The position numbers were made by a program, and so were the translations under genes. Positions 5,148-5,480 of a DNA stretch of 5,480 nucleotides are shown here, piece after piece. The notes beneath the pieces were generated by a model. That model did not search any database. It was given only the letters and a program-made list of their open reading frames with translations, and was not told where the DNA came from. The DNA is from Nitrospinota bacterium (lineage in GTDB: Bacteria; Nitrospinota; Nitrospinia; Nitrospinales; VA-1): the NCBI GenBank assembly GCA_022567815.1, contig JADFGI010000219.1, forward strand, positions 1 through 5,480, given 5' to 3'. Every line of letters begins with the position of its first letter. Position 1 is the first letter of the stretch.

Positions 5148-5480
5148 ATGAAACTTTTTCGATCGATGTATGACTGGGTCCTGCACTGGGCCGCCACCCC
5201 CTATGCGCTTCCCGCGCTGATTATCATTTCGTTTGCCGAATCTTCCTTCTTCCCCATTCCGCCGGATATTCTGCTCATCGCGATGACCGTGGCCATGCCC
5301 GCACTATGGCTTCGATATGCGTTCTTTTGTTCCGCCGCGTCTGTCTTCGGCGGTATGTTTGGCTATCTCATCGGATTCAAATTCATGGATGTCGTTGGCA
5401 ACCAGATTCTTACGCTTTACCATCTCCAGGAAAAGTTTGATAAAATCGGAGATCTGTATCGCGAACACGAAGGCTGGGCC
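5148..5480 (+). CDS. YqaA/DedA-family membrane protein (partial, 5' end)
   Basis: The first 111 codons are present; the frame is open to the window edge. The sequence has the hallmark FAESSFFPIPPDILLIAM (29-46), with acidic residues E31 and D40 flanking the proline-rich re-entrant segment, then a helix with GGMFGYLIGF (68-77), and the VGxxxLxLYxLxEKFD stretch (83-98). This is typical of the YqaA/DedA (SNARE-associated, VTT-domain) group. Members of the broader DedA superfamily act in membrane lipid transport or homeostasis; the substrate of this branch is not established. The ATG at 5148 has a weak GAAAG at 5137-5141. It follows priA by only 35 bp with no terminator between them, so cotranscription is likely. 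The conserved C-terminal half, with the expected arginines, lies beyond the window. Confidence 0.88.
   Translation, partial: MKLFRSMYDWVLHWAATPYALPALIIISFAESSFFPIPPDILLIAMTVAMPALWLRYAFFCSAASVFGGMFGYLIGFKFMDVVGNQILTLYHLQEKFDKIGDLYREHEGWA

Overview
This window looks like chromosomal DNA from a Gram-negative bacterium of moderate GC content. Evidence for this is an exported SurA/PpiC-type folding factor, a YqhA-family (UPF0114) membrane protein, a full-length PriA helicase and a YqaA/DedA-type membrane protein. Gene density is moderate, and the spacers are rich in palindromes. The lineage cannot be fixed from the sequence. The repeat-laden spacers and the PriA with a long mid-section would fit a deltaproteobacterial or Nitrospinota-like organism, but that is only a guess.

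Layout. Positions 1-57 hold the last codons of an unidentified + strand gene. After a 132-bp spacer with a TTGACA box and a perfect 10-bp dyad comes a 337-aa exported parvulin-like protein (190-1203, +). It converges with yqhA (1248-1772, -). A 239-bp spacer follows, holding a C/G-run palindrome and a 100-bp nested inverted repeat that resembles a MITE. Next is a 66-aa lysine-rich protein (2012-2212, -). A 386-bp divergent spacer (2213-2598) follows, containing an unusual symmetric set of four triloop hairpins, a GTCATCGCGA-type repeat and two short palindromes. Then come priA (2599-5112, +) and, 35 bp later on the same strand, a YqaA/DedA-family gene cut by the window end (5148-5480).

How the genes relate. 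The genes are mostly housekeeping: periplasmic protein folding, replication restart, and membrane proteins of poorly known role. Only priA and the YqaA-like gene look cotranscribed. No defence system, CRISPR array, integrase, transposase or RNA gene is visible.

The best candidates for something undescribed are non-coding: the paired-hairpin element at 2317-2563 and the nested inverted repeat at 1906-2005. On the protein side, the parvulin lacks the first of its two usual active-site histidines and has a histidine-rich mature N-terminus, and the 66-aa lysine-rich protein is of unknown function.
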